Shown: one piece after another, positions 48,701 through 62,085 of the stretch
Position numbering within the stretch: position 1 is the first letter of the stretch
Layout of the letters: the number at the start of each line of letters is the position of its first letter
From: Scatophagus argus
Lineage: Eukaryota > Chordata > Actinopteri > Scatophagidae
Assembly: GCF_020382885.2 (NCBI RefSeq)
Contig: NC_058494.1
Coordinates: forward strand, 14,154,001-14,218,000
DNA length: 64,000 nucleotides
Direction: 5' to 3'
The notes under the pieces: model-generated
Seen by the model: the letters and a program-made list of their open reading frames with translations, nothing else
Database searches by the model: none
What the model was told of the DNA's origin: nothing
Made by a program: the position numbers and the translations under genes

Positions 48701-51213
48701 ACGACAAGGCAGTTAACGCATACACAAACTCTTCTCAAAATGAGTAATGACAGAAGCCAGGGAGGGGACGCGTTGAATCAACTTTACATCTGTAACTTGT
48801 GTATTTTCAGTCAACATTTTTAAAGATCTCTTATTTCCTGATGAGGTGGATTTGTTTGCTCCTGCCTCGTAGTCTCATTACCTTTCTGTTCTTGCAGGAT
48901 GTGTACAGGAACTCCATGCCAGCTTCCAGCTTTCAGCAACAAAAACTGCGGGTGTGTGAGGTGTGCTCTGCCTACTTGGGTCTTCATGACAACGATCGGC
49001 GTCTGGCTGACCACTTTGGGGGCAAACTGCACCTCGGCTTCATTGAAATTCGCGAGAAGCTTGAAAAGCTAAGGGTAAAATTTGCACTTAAATTTGCATG
49101 AAATTTCAGTTATGTTTGCTTCAGTTGTATTTGACTGAGCATAGAACATGATCACCTGCTAGTATTTTTCACTTTCATGCTATTGTTGTTTCATGCAGAA
49201 AGCAGTTGTAGAGAAACAAGAGAGAATGCGAACGAGAAGACGAGAGGAACGTGAAAAAGAAGACGAGAGAGAGCGACAGTGGGAGATGGAGCGGGAACGA
49301 GAGCGTGAACGTGAACGAGAACGAGAACGCGAAAGAGAGCGAGAATGGGAGAGGGAACGAGACCGGGAGAGGGAGCGTAGGAGGTTAGAAACAGTCCGAT
49401 TTCCGCTGTTGTATGCGTACCAGTAAAAAGTTCAGTGTCATCTAGAAACTGAAACTGATTCATGTTTCTGTCTCAGGTCAAGATCTCGAAGTGGAGACCG
49501 ATACAGGTACGTCAGCTTTGACCAGGATCACATGATATGTTTTCTTCTTTGTCAGTGGCTTATAATTTCACATGAAATCACATAAACTCTCAGTATGGTG
49601 ATAATGTGAGCAGGCATTAAAGGTTTGTTATTTGATGGGGAGAAACATTGCAGTGCTTGAGTTGTAATAGCTGTTCAGAGCCATACAAGTATCTAAAAAT
49701 AATACACCCCATCTGGTCATATTGAGGATGGTGAAAGTGGTCACATGGTGAACCTAAAAGAAGTTTCTCATTTGTTTCTCTCTTTTTTTATTTATTTTGG
49801 CCTGAAATGAAGAGCAGTACCACCACTAACACCATAAAAAATAAATTCACTTTCATAAAATGAAACTGTTACTTTTGTTAAATCTGTTTTATCTGTAAAA
49901 TTATTTCTTGTAGGGATGGAGGCAGTTCGTCCTCCCATCGTTCAAGACGCCACCGCGCCTCTCGTTCCAGAGAAGAAGGTGGAGATCGGGATCGTGAGAG
50001 AGAGAGGAAACATCGACATAAGGACAGGCATCGCTCACGCTCCCACTCTCACAGGCGTAAAAGGAAGAGGTGTGGCCTTTATCCACCACCGAGACTCACG
50101 TTAAGCATTATTAGGATTGGATTACTGGCCTGAGAGTGTAACTGACACATGAACTCAGCTGCATACAGTTAACCTTATGTAACCAGTGATTTCATGTCAG
50201 CATGTGTACACACTCAGCACAGGAAGCAGGTGACCACTGGAGAAGTCAGTAAAAAGAGATTAAGTTGTTCTCACTTTCAGGTGATGTGAACATTTGACGT
50301 TTGTTGACTTGGTGAAAAATTCACCTGACATACAAAGCAAAAATGGAATCACAAAGCTCAATTCAGATGCTTCTAAATGAATTTAGTGCTGAAACAATTA
50401 ATCAGTTAATCAGCTAGTTGATAGACATATAGCACAAACAGTAGCTGTTTAAATATTGGGTTAATCCTTAAGTTCTTTTTGTTGTTGTTGTTGTTGTTGT
50501 AGCCATTCAAATGTGAAAGCAGTGGAATAGCAATGGTAGTTGTGCTGGAAATTGTGCTAGACATTTTTTAGTTTTTGCATTTTTCTGAGTAAAATAATTA
50601 AATCAGTAATGAAAATACTTGTACATCAGGTCTAAATTAATTTGTAAATGAATCAGACAACCAATCTTAACATCATTGCTGTTGTATAACAACGACAATT
50701 AAAAGTACAGTTTTTGAATGTTATGCAGTATATTCGAATATGGTCATTATTATGAATGTACTTTTCTTGAACAGAAAATGTTTCCAGCTTTGACACAGTG
50801 AATGGTTACACCCCTGCTTGTGTGACCTGCTCCCAGACATTGAGAGCCATCTTTCTACATAATAATGCTGAGCTTTTCATCCCCACAGCACCGTCCTTAA
50901 TCTTGGGCTGGAAGTTAACTTTCCATGATTTTTCTTTTTCTTTTCTGTTCTTAAAAAAAATATCTGTTGCTCTCGGTTTTTCCTCAGGTCCTCAAGGGAC
51001 AGATCATCTCACACCCGTGAAAGAGAGCGCTCGTTGTCCCAGGAGAAATATGCAGAGGGATGGCGCGAGGACAGGGTGGAGTTCAGAGACTGGAAGGACA
51101 AGGAGAGGTCACCCTCCGTGGACAGAGCCACGGGCAGGGAACTAGAGAGGTCCCTATCGTATGAGCGGGACCGACGCTCCAGCTCTGAGGAGCGAGAGTC
51201 TGGAGAGATATGA
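45732..51213 (+). CDS. luc7l: Luc7-like U1 snRNP-associated splicing factor
   Basis: Nuclear RNA-binding protein associated with U1 snRNP that influences 5' splice-site choice. Ten coding exons: 45732-45792, 46267-46361, 47029-47127, 48090-48200, 48398-48541, 48898-49074, 49199-49383, 49477-49506, 49914-50069, 50988-51213; all phases agree, giving 427 residues. It starts MSAQAQMRAMLDQLMGTGRD as in human LUC7L/LUC7L2. Zinc finger 1 uses Cys36, Cys44, Cys59 and His63. A coiled coil with AERVHELNEEIGKMLA spans about 100-170. Zinc finger 2, CEVCSAYLGLHDNDRRLADH, uses Cys190, Cys193, His209 and His215. From about 229 it becomes an Arg/Glu then Arg/Ser-rich tail ending EERESGEI, matching the LUC7L/LUC7L2 ending. 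LUC7L is preferred over LUC7L2 on TELAKKRLAETQ and KAEQLG-like wording, but this is not decisive. Exon 8 is only 30 nt and the intron before it is 93 nt. Confidence 0.93.
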
Positions 51214-52115
51214 ACAAGAGGGAAAGCCTCCAAAGTCTTTGATTTGGATATATTGTTGAGTAAAAGGAGCATGGAGAGATGAGTGTGTGTGTTGGTGCGA
51301 ACGTGTGTGCGTGTGCTTGTGTGTGTCAGCTTTGTATGTGTGTTCATGTTAAAAGTGGGACATGGACATTAGCAGGGGTGGACGGTGGGAACTTGGGGAT
51401 GTGGGAACAACTTCAGTGGTGGCGGTTGTGGAAACATGCAAACCAACTTTTATAAGACTCTGAATCGTAAGGCTTGTGTGACCTGGAAGCAGATTAGTGA
51501 TTTTTTTTTTTTTTTTTTAAATGCCATCTTGTCGATCTTCTGTACAGTTACTGAATCTCATCTGACTTTGATAGTGATTAGGGATGAGTGAGCGAAGAGA
51601 CAGCAGCCTTACTTTAAGTCTGTTTTTTATTTTTGCTCACATGAAGTGCTGTTATTTTTTTATCATTAAAATGTTAATATTGTTTTTCCTGTTCCATTGC
51701 GAATCTATCAGTTTCAGTTGCTGTGGATTCATTTACACTGGTTGGAGTCATTAATGTGGCATAACTGTTGCAGTAATTTAATGAAATGAGCTGTGAATGA
51801 CTGAAGGCACTTCTGATGTTTGTGTTTTATTCGCTGCCTTCAAGCCATAACAATCTCATTAGGAAAATCTGATACACCTCCCTGAGCCTTCCCTTAATTC
51901 AGGATGATGCGGTGATGAACTCATACTTTGAAAATAATCTCACTTGTCTCCCTGAAGTCATCCATGTATTTTCACTGAGTTCCTGACATGTGAATGCATA
52001 TAGATGACGTGCATCTTTACATACTGACACTCTAAAGGCCCAGGGACTGTGTTGTTTGCTGTGACACAACCTGGATGTACTGGGGGAGTCTACTTTGCTG
52101 TGCCACCACTAAGTG

Positions 52116-52121
52116 AATAAA
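52116..52121 (+). terminator. luc7l: luc7l polyadenylation signal
   Basis: AATAAA about 900 bases after the luc7l stop, in a 3' UTR-like stretch. An earlier ATTAAA is present at 51665-51670 and may give a shorter transcript. Confidence 0.45.
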
Positions 52122-52559
52122 ATTTTCTGCTTCCATTCAAATACAATGTGTTTATACATATTTCTTCACTTTCTTCTTGGCACACAGTAAGAAAGAGTAG
52201 TTGTCTTGTATTTTATGACAAAAGAAGTGTTAAGAAAGCTGGTCCTGTAGCCAAGTTGTAGCCTTCTTTGTTCCCTCTCATGCACATGTAAAAGTACGGT
52301 ATATCATACATACACACATGCTTGTTTTATATTATTTAAATATATATGTAGTGGTTTTCTTACCATGCCAAGGTGTCACTGAGTCATAGTCCTCATCTGC
52401 AGCTGCAGCTTCGTTTTTAGCTGATTATTCCCCGTTGAGCTCTTAATTGCTGGTACAGTGTTTTGCTCTAAATGTACAATCTGTACTTGAAAGCGATCAC
52501 GAGGAGTTATTTGCAACGTGGCCTATAGGTGGCAGAAAGTAACTGCGTATGTCAAGAAA

Positions 52560-52703
52560 ACGTCAGGCCGTCGCCCGTCAGTGATGGGAAGACGTCATGA
52601 CGTCAGAAGGACGTTCGGAAAAGAAGCGCGAATGAAATAAACACTTCGAACAGGATTTATTGACTACATTTACGAAACTGAGACAGTTTTAGCTTATGTC
52701 AGG
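52560..52703 (+). promoter_or_regulatory. cenpm: cenpm promoter with tandem CRE and E2F-like site
   Basis: About 100 bases before the cenpm ATG are two adjacent ATF/CREB-type sites: GACGTCA at 52591-52597, followed immediately by the full palindrome TGACGTCA at 52598-52605. An E2F-like GCGCGAA (TTCGCGC on the other strand) is at 52626-52632. There is no TATA box. An E2F-like element fits the cell-cycle expression expected of a kinetochore gene. Factor binding is inferred from motif match only. Confidence 0.5.
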
Positions 52704-55700
52704 ATGTCGTTGTTGAAGCCATTTAGTAAGCTACCTGGTCTGAACACAGCGAACATCTTGGTGAGTTTGTGTTTCATTAGCTTTAACTGTTGACCGCTAC
52801 AGAGACAAACTACTGAGCTAATTATGGTTGATTCGTTAGACTCGTTGAAAACAAAGGAGTGAATACGGTGTTTAGACTTGTTTCCGTCTGACATAAAGAC
52901 CTACTTTTATCTAGACAAAGATCTTTAAGAACACGTGTGGTCCATTGTCAGATACACATCCTGTCTGATACAATGCCATACTAAAGATTAAGATAATTTA
53001 ATTTCACAACAAGGTCTTCCTTAGTGATCCAAAGTTTCAAAACAAAAGCATTAAGAAACCGTTCACATATTCCCTAATGCAGTTGTTCCTAACCTGGCTT
53101 GCCACAGGACAAATCTGGATGGGAAGGTGATTCGTATGATAAAAACAAAGGAAGAAGAAGAATGTTTCTACTACTGACACTGGATTGTTTATAATTCACA
53201 GTGTGCAACATGTCAGGAGGTGTTTTAGGTAGACATCTATTTTATTTTGAAGGTTAAATGGTGAAAAGGCTCGGGACCACTGCACACATTAAAAAGAGCT
53301 GTTCCTTGTATCTAAAATATGTTTTAAAATATATGAAATTGGCCGCTGTACCCTGTATAGTGCTTTATAGTACGAGATGTTATCATTTCATCAGATTTTG
53401 TGCTGACTTGGATTGTTTTCTTTTCAGCTGGTGGAGAGTGAGGAGCAGTTTCAGCAGAGTTTGGCAGATACTCTGGTGGAGGAGACTGCTTTCACTGTGA
53501 ATGTGTGAGTGCTGCTCTGTCCCGTTAAACTGCTGACATCAGATGTCCTTTACAAGAAATGGCCATTGAGCACACACCTGGAAACACCATCTGCTATTGG
53601 AACTAGTGTTGTTTTATACTGTGCATTTTGTACATCGTCTGTATCTATCTCTGTATCCTTAACAGCAGGAAAACTTCTTTCTGAAGACTCCAGTATCAGA
53701 TTTGGGACTTAATAATCCATCTTAATAATACACATATAATGTTATATTGTTAATGCACAATGTAGTATTTTTAAGCCTCATACAACCATCTTGAGATGTC
53801 TATTAACATGAACACATGCAAGTCAGAAACGTATTTCATCCCTTCCATTGAACATTCATCTTCCATTGAACAGTCATCAACGCAGAATTACCGCTGAATA
53901 ATCTCTGAACTTTCATATCAGTGATCATATTCAGCATGACAACAACCATGTTTAATGTACCAATCAGGAGACTAGCTAAGAGCCTGCCTCTGCCCGTGGA
54001 GAACGAGGAGAGTCGTCCGAGGATAGACCTGGTGGTGTTTATCATCCACCTAACCTCAGAGCTCAGGTGAGTGTCATATTCTTACATATTCATATTTCTC
54101 TCTACCTGTATGCCTTTGCTCATCACCTGAACACACAGGTAAAATATCAGCTCTTCTGCTGTAGCTTTACTTTACTTTTAGTATATGTTATACTGGTTCA
54201 CTCTGTGACATGTATTATTTTCTTGTCAAAGCTTGCAGTCAGCAGAAACTTCCTTGAAATATTTGGACCCTGGATATTTCCTGGGCAAAGTCTGCTTCAT
54301 GGTCACTAATGGTAAGACAATTATTTCAGTTCTTTGGATATTTATTTGCTCTCCTCAGTTCCTAGAATCATATAAAGTAGGACAGACTGGAGCAGAGGGG
54401 ATGAAATGGAGCAGAAATGCTCTGAGATGGAGCAATTTTCACTATTTCTATACCTCATCTCTCCCTGTATTGTTGGAAAATGATCAACTCTGAGCTCAGC
54501 CTTTTCTGTGTGCCACTCTGACGGGCTGCCCTCGGGTGCATCTGTGTCTTGCAGCTTGTAACGCTTCAGTCCCCACAGAGCGCCTGGATGCTGTCAGAAA
54601 GCTGGCTGCATCACTCCACTGCCCCTTGCTGTTTGCAGAAGATCAGGTTTGTATCAGTTTTTGTCATAAACTTTGAAGACGATTTAAACCTTTCATAATA
54701 TTTCATAGACAAACTCATGTGTGGCCCTGCGTTTGCCTCATGCTACATGCTTGAGGTGCAAACCAGAGATTGTTGCCATTGATGGCCACAGTGGGAATCT
54801 GCAGGCAACAAAAAGGCCTTAAGATGCATGAAAAAGTCCTAAATTTTTTCTGTTGCTTATGATAGGCAGTAATGTTTGACATTAGGGTAATATGCAGGTT
54901 ATTTTCTCAATTAATTAGAAAAGAAAGAACGAAAGTGACATATTTTGTCATTGGAGGGAACTCACTCCAACGAAATTTGTTCTCTGCATTTAACCCACCC
55001 AAGTGACGTGCACACACACACAGCAAACCCGGGGCAGTGGGCGACCGCGTGCAGCGCCCGGGGAGCAGTGGGGGTTAGGTACCTTGCTCAAGGGTACCTC
55101 AGCCATGGACACCGGGACGGGGAATCGAACCAGCGATCCACCGGTTACGGGTCCGACACCCTAACCGCTGATCCACGACTGCCACTTTTAATGATAAAAA
55201 GTCAGAAAATGTTGAAAATGGCCATTAAAATTTCTCACAGCCAAAGCTCAAAGATATTCAGTTTACTAACATGTACAAGAGAGAAAAGCATCAAATTCTC
55301 AGAGAAGCAGGAACCAGCTTTTATTAAAATTTTTTGTGTGCTTACAAATACACTGAAATAGCAACTCATTTGATGATCAAAATAGTAGTGATTTTCTATC
55401 AATCAGTTGATTGTTGCAGCTTTATCAGGTATAGAATGTTTTTGAATCCAGCCGGAGATGTTAAACGCTTAGAAACTAAAAGCAGGCTGGTCACAGGTTC
55501 AGTCAGCAGCATCAGACCTGTAGCAAACGCTGTCACTGACAAGGAAGCTCATCCTCTCACAATGGGAAGGTAAAGAATTTAGTGAAAATCTGCTGCTCTT
55601 GGGAAATGCTGAAACAATGCGATGTAATAAGAAATTCAAGGTCGCTTGTTACTTGTTTTCCCATTACATGTTCATGCTGGTATGGTCATTAAACAGGACA

Positions 55701-56045
55701 AACGGTCTTAAATTCAAAATGTCCAAAATGTAACTGGAGCCCTGCAGAAGCAGTTCGTGCATGTGTATTATTTCGCTGAATGTTTGTGCAGTTAGGGGTC
55801 CCTGTGTTGTTGTTGACAACAGAACATCAAATGTCTCTATAGTGTGTTTTTCTGTTTGTTTAGAAGCTGTCTTGTGTAATGTTCCTCACATCCAGACACC
55901 AGATGGTGTGACCAATGCCACGGAGAGGCTGCTGACCATCCTGAAGGTGGCAGCCGGCCTTGTTCCCATGGCTACAGCTCTCTACCTGTCCAACCTGACT
56001 CGCTGTACTGTGCCGCCAGACATCGACCAGCCGAGCTTTGATTAA
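52704..56045 (+). CDS. cenpm: Centromere protein M
   Basis: Component of the constitutive centromere-associated network at the inner kinetochore. It is a GTPase-like fold without GTPase activity that partners with CENP-I, -H and -K. Six exons: 52704-52760, 53428-53504, 53968-54066, 54232-54311, 54555-54646, 55896-56045, all in phase, coding for 184 residues (human is 180). It begins MSLLKPFSKLPGLNTANILLVESEEQ (split here as MSLLKPFSKLPGLNTA, NILLVESEEQ), matching human MSVLRPLDKLPGLNTA. Next come VRLAKSLPLP, RPRIDLVVFIIHLTSELSLQ, YFLGKVCFMVT and VRKLAASLHCPLLFAED. The C-terminal exon reads TERLLTILKVAAGLVPMATA and ends DQPSFD. The conserved blocks align along the whole human protein. Start codon context is AGGATGT. 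Confidence 0.95.
53088..53284. mobile_element. hAT-like MITE in cenpm intron 1
   Basis: The left end is TGCAGTTGTTCCTAACCTGG. The right end reads GGCTCGGGACCACTGCA, whose complement is TGCAGTGGTCCCGAGCC, an imperfect inverted repeat. The ends resemble those of the larger element at 9720-10056. The 197-bp element has no coding content. Confidence 0.5.
54935..55186 (-). repeat. tRNA-derived SINE in cenpm intron 5
   Basis: The tRNA-like head lies on the minus strand at about 55110-55184. Box A is TGGATCAGCGG at 55175-55165 and box B is GGTTCGATTCC at 55131-55121, with a tRNA-like anticodon arm between them (GTCGGACCCGTAACCGG). The body continues leftwards through 'gtgccttgagcaaggtacc'-type sequence to a GT-rich stretch near 55010 and 'tttgtcattggaggg'. 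The boxes look nearly intact, so it is younger than the SINE piece at 7.65 kb. It lacks an intact acceptor stem and is not a tRNA gene. Confidence 0.7.
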
Positions 56046-56863
56046 CTTCTGTGGCTGTTTTCTCTGAGGGGATGCTGCTCTGACTTTGTCGTGTACATAT
56101 TTATTCGTAGCAGCCCAGTGCAGCTGAATTGGAAACATGTTGGCATGTTTTTTCCACTGATCATTTTTACATTACATGTTTGTGCTTTGGCTGTTAGATG
56201 CTGCAATTTCTGTCTCTTTCCTGTTGTAATGCTGTAGAATTGAAGGCCATACAAATACAAGTTTCACTGACACGTTACAGCAGTAAAAATGGGTGTAAAT
56301 AATAACAAATTTATCTGCTACTGCATCAGGATGTCGGTACTGTGCATGCCGGCTCACTGCCACATTGTTGTGACTACCTAAGACATTAGCATATAATGGA
56401 GGCACAGTCAATGTTATTAGTAACAATTGTGTGTGTGTGTGTGTATAAAAATCATCGATTAGCGACTGCACTCACATGGTATATCCACGCAGGTAATTTT
56501 AATGATTTGCCAGCTCTGCTCTGGACTGTGGGGGCATGCACAGTCTTGATGTCTCCCTCACTCTCCAGTGGAGTCTGGTAACATGTAACATCCACTATGA
56601 CTCTGCCCGCCGTCTGCCTGAACAGATCTGATCTCCTGTGTGGCTGTGCAGAGTCGCTGAATTATACTGTGCTACGATGTCTGCGTATACGAGTCTCTGC
56701 TGGCCAGTAAGAACATGATGCCGCACCGCTTCATTCAAAGCCACAGAATATTATGATACTGTATAGTGTATATAATACTGCAGTATGCTGCATGTTCCAT
56801 AGATACTGTGTGTGAGGCTTTATAAGAGGAAAACTTTTTGTTTTCCACAAATGATGACAAGGA

Positions 56864-56869
56864 AATAAA
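56864..56869 (+). terminator. cenpm: cenpm polyadenylation signal
   Basis: AATAAA about 820 bases after the cenpm stop, at the end of a moderately complex 3' region containing one short GT tract at 56431-56445. It is the first canonical hexamer on the plus strand there that I noticed. Confidence 0.45.
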
Positions 56870-56889
56870 AAATGTCTATGGTTAATGAA

Positions 56890-59800
56890 AGCAGGATGTG
56901 CCATTTATCTTTGTTATATTGAAACTTTGTATTGAAAAAATTATGTTTATGGAATTTTTAAATTTACAGTCCATTTTAATGTACTCTTAATGAATGTAAC
57001 ATAACATTACAGTTAGCTGTAATGAACAGCAAATGCAGTACAAATACCCCAGTTGTGGTTAAGTCAGCTTGACTTTTTTATGGCCTAAAGAGTCAGGTGG
57101 AATCTAAATACATTTACTCAGGTACTGTACTTAAATACAAATCTAAGGTACTTAAAGCCTACTTGAATACTTCCATTTAATGCTACTTTCTACTTCATTT
57201 CAGATGCTCAACTATATTTATTTAACAGCTTTATTTATATCTACTTTTTGTTTCACAGATTTATGCACACAAAACAAACATGCAGGCACAATCACTCAGT
57301 TAATATATTAGCAGAAAATTATTAACTGTTCTGATTTTTTTTTTTTTTTTGAGAAAATTCAAGCAAAAAAAATCATGGCCATAAATAAATGTGAACATTT
57401 GCTATTTTTTTTTTTATTATTATTATTTTTTAATAGTTTGAATGATTTGTTATTGACTTGTGAATGTGTGGCTTTAGGCCCTGAGTAATTAAACTCACGA
57501 GTTTTTAGAAAACCACACAGTCAGGCGATCAATATGACTGACTAAATTATGTATTAATCCGCAGATCAACACATAATGAAATTAATCATTAGTTGCCTGT
57601 CTTTACAAAATAGTTAAAAACTGGTTCCACCTCAGCCAACTCCGACATCCTGTGAAATCCTGCTGTTTCATCAGTGACATACAACATAAAGGCCGCAGTG
57701 GCCATTTTCTCATTTCAGTTTTTTGCGTATAAAATGCATTTTCCTCATTGTACTACTTTTACTTATGCAGCATTTTAAATACAGGAGTTTTACTCTCAAC
57801 AGAGTATTTCAACATTGCGATATTAGTACTTTTACAAGCGCTGGGTAAAACAAATAACACTGATTGATGAGTGATCAGCAATTCCTTTTCCAACCCACAT
57901 TAAATAAAATATGGCGCAAAGACAAGACAGGCAGCCTGCTTCAGCCCTGTGTCCATTTGAAAAGGCGCGCAGAGAAACAATTTGCTTTTCAAAACTTGAG
58001 CGGACATAGTCAAACTTTTTTAAACTTGTTGAACGAAAGTGTGTGTGCTTGGAAAAACAATAACAGTTTGAACATTAAACGCTTTGCGCTGTAGGGCTGC
58101 CGTACTTCGACTTGCATCGCCTAAAGGTCGGAAAGGACTTGCAAGTTCATGGCAGTCTGACTTCATTTGCAGGCTACGTGCCTCGCAGCGTCTCAGCCCG
58201 GTTGGGATCGAGGATTGTGCGTAATGCTTTTACAGAGTCCTAACACACATGATACCGGCCCTTTCACTGCCATTATTTTCTGCAAGAGAAATAATGTCAC
58301 ATTTGTCCCCGTTTGCCCCAAGTAACATGAGTCCTCTGTGTTGTTGAAGTGAGTCTTTGACCTCCTTTCAGTCAACAGTGGGTCGGCTATCAGCGGGGGT
58401 GGAGCGCAGGAGATAGAAGTGTGTGACTACAGGCATTGTGCCGGGTGTCACGTCTACATGCGTGCACCAACGCACGCACACACCATCACTATTAATAGCC
58501 CATCACGGCATTTATCCACCGCGCAAGTTAACCAAACACACTTATCGCATCAAGTCAGAAACGTTAAGGACAACGGCGGTCAGCGGGCCTGCGGAATGTC
58601 AATGATAACGTCAATATCTGTGACCGTCTGGGCTCATAACAAACAGCAGGCTAACACTCGGCATGTCCATCAAAAGATACGGTTAGACTTCTTTTCCGCC
58701 ACTGAGACGAATGCTGTGGTCATGGGAATCTCGCCCAAGATGTTTTACTTCCTGACCTCACCCTGCTCTTCTGTGTGCAGCTCCACTGCCCTTTTGATCA
58801 CCTCACAGCGCTATGACAATTTTTAGATGGGGTCAGAGCTCGGTGCCATGTGCGACATTATCACCTGTTTCATTTTCATCACTCCTCTGGGCAAGTATCC
58901 ACCATTAGTCTTAATCCTCTGCCCAATATACCACAGCCTCCGAGAGACAATTGACTGATCAGTCTGTTGACAGAAAATGAGAAGGCAGAGGTCAGTGATG
59001 GAGCAGAGCCTGCAGTCGTGCTAGCTGCTCTGTGAGGCTTCACCGAGGCCACATGCCATCATCAGCATGCTCACAGCGATAATGCAGAGGCATTTTGATG
59101 TATAATGTACAATATATCATACATGACGTTGCAATGTGTCCACCATGTTAGCTGAACGTGTTACCAATTTTGCTATACAGGATTAAATACTAAAGGATGT
59201 AACTCGTCTGGTTTCGCAGGTATGTGTTCATAAACTGAAGTTTCCGGATCTCATAATCGCCGTCCACATCTCTGATCATTATGCTATAATTCTCACCCCT
59301 GCAGTGGTTTAATGCCTGTGTTTTTCTATTCCCAAGGGCTGTCAAGATAAAGCTGAGGGGTCCTGAGCCGACTGAAGTGTTTCCTGTTTGTCCTTAGTGT
59401 GTTTGTTTGCTTTTTCCTCGTGAAATTACTCGACCGTCTTTAGGCGTCTAAATATCTCTTTGACCAGCGCACAACAAATGTGCAGTCTCTAACAGGGGGG
59501 CACAGCTTTGTTGTCAAGGGTTGCAAATATAGATTTCTCAATGAATGCCTTCATAAAGGACTTGGCACTTGACCAGCGTAAGAATGGGAAATAAGGAGGA
59601 CTGAGCGAGGAAGACCAATTTGTGGAAAGCCGAGGGCTGGAATTTTACAGGAAGCTGAAAGAGTGATAAAGTCCCTGATGCGAGTCCTGCCAAAGCTGTG
59701 CACCGTCACGTCCACATCGGATCAGGTTACTGAGAACTAAAAGGGAAACTGGACGATAATCAACATGACTGTCTTTGGTGACATGTTGCTGTGGGTGTTC

Positions 59801-60140
59801 AAGTGGGGTTATTGATATGTGCCTGTATCTGTATGTATTTGCTTCTGAGAGTGTGTGCACGCATGTGTGTCCATGCACTTGACGTTAGGAGATGTAATCT
59901 TGACCTGATTCCTATGCAGACAGTCAGACTCTGACGTTGTGTTGGGCTTGTTTTCAGGCAACATGTCTTAACAAAGACATCCTTTCTCTCATCCTTTATT
60001 ATTTATAACTAGCAATTAACTCTGTCCCTTACCATAGAGGGCACAGGAGGTGATGTTTCCATGTTTATATATATATCTATATATTCAGGAAAGGAATAAC
60101 ACTTTGGCCTGTGCTTAAAATAAAAAGCAGAATAGAGTGA
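56890..60140. other. Intergenic region between cenpm and mb
   Basis: The two genes converge, so no promoter is expected. The left half is A/T-rich with poly-T tracts. The segment 57850-59700 is more complex but shows no exon chain I can support: its longest frame (135 residues near 58.4-58.8 kb) has no recognisable domain and sits in sequence with Thr/His repeats from CA-rich DNA. Confidence 0.6.
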
Positions 60141-60146
60141 CAGACT

Positions 60147-60152
60147 TTTATT
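60147..60152 (-). terminator. mb: mb polyadenylation signal
   Basis: AATAAA on the minus strand, about 330 bases beyond the myoglobin stop, a typical distance for this gene. Confidence 0.5.
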
Positions 60153-60480
60153 GGTAATATATGAACAGGGTTTACAGTATGACGTTAGACAAGAATCCTG
60201 AACAAGATGAAGAACATGTTCATTTCTCAGCAGTTATATGACAGGACACACTATCAAAAGACCTATGCCATCTGATGCAATCTAGTACAATAATGCAGTA
60301 GAAGATACATGCGAACCTTATTATCTTATTTAATTCGTACGATGAAGCTATAATCCTCTCAGTGGAAATGAATTAATGTATGTATGCAAAGAGTTAAGCA
60401 ATTTAATTTTCAAAACAGGACATGCATGTAGGAAATCTTCTTGTCATCTGACCCCTGCATGACTCATGTGACTTTAATCT

Positions 60481-61395
<915 letters not shown>

Positions 61396-62002
61396 TCACA
61401 GAAAATAAAAGGAGCAATCAGCGACAAACAAACTTTCCTGATTGCATAAAGTTACATAAACAGTCTTATCCTGTTGATCCGGCATTGCATTTCTTGTTTA
61501 ATTTGATAGCAGCCAAGAACCCCTGCACTCAAGGGCAACTCAGTACTAGAAAGAGGAGGATCCATTACCTCAGCTGCCCTCACTGAGTCTGCAGCGGAGC
61601 CCCGCATGATTTATGCAAAGTGAAATCAGACACACTGTTGGATTTGATGCTCTAAAATCACAAGGTAATCCAGAGCATGCAAATAAAATAGATGTGAAAC
61701 ATCTATTTTATTAAAAGGTAGTTAGCTATATTTTTTTAATTTCTCCTAATATTTTTTTTTTCATTTGATGACCTTGATGTTCAAAAACTTTCCTTAAAAC
61801 TCTATAAAAAGAGTAACATATGTCTTATTTTTATGAAATTCTGAAAACCAAATTTTTCCTATATTATGTTTGAATCACACCATTATTATGTATTATTAAG
61901 TCATATTTATTTGCATTTATTCTCTGTCAGTGTACCCTAAATTTAATAAATGTGAATTATCCTAAGATACATGTATGAACCCGTAAAAAAGACAGATCCT
62001 AC

Positions 62003-62050
62003 CTGCAAAGTAGGAAAATATCCTGTGTGACTGTACCAAATTCTTCTTGA
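62003..62050 (-). other. mb: Candidate 5' UTR exon of mb
   Basis: A good donor on the minus strand, CTTTGCAG|GTAGGA, ends at 62003, about 45 bases downstream of the expected start directed by the TATA box at 62085-62077. The myoglobin ATG exon has a pyrimidine-rich acceptor directly before its start (CCACTTTTCCATCCGCTGAG|ATCATGG, position 61335), so a roughly 670-bp intron in the leader is plausible. The start position is inferred from the TATA spacing. Confidence 0.45.
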
Positions 62051-62076
62051 CCTGACTCCCCCCCGATCAAAACTGA

Positions 62077-62085
62077 CCTTTTATA
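62077..62085 (-). promoter_or_regulatory. mb: TATA box, probable mb promoter
   Basis: TATAAAAGG on the minus strand in the context GAGGCAGTATAAAAGGTCAG, a strong match to the consensus TATA box. It lies 745 bp upstream of the myoglobin ATG in the right orientation, followed at the right distance by a candidate noncoding exon. Confidence 0.55.

Noticed and set aside
55110-55184. Possible tRNA gene with intact-looking box A and box B
   Set aside because: There is no proper acceptor stem and the sequence continues into a dispersed-repeat body, so it is a SINE head.
54945-55361. 138-residue plus-strand frame in cenpm intron 5
   Set aside because: It runs through a tRNA-derived SINE and does not match anything; the real cenpm exons lie on either side in phase.
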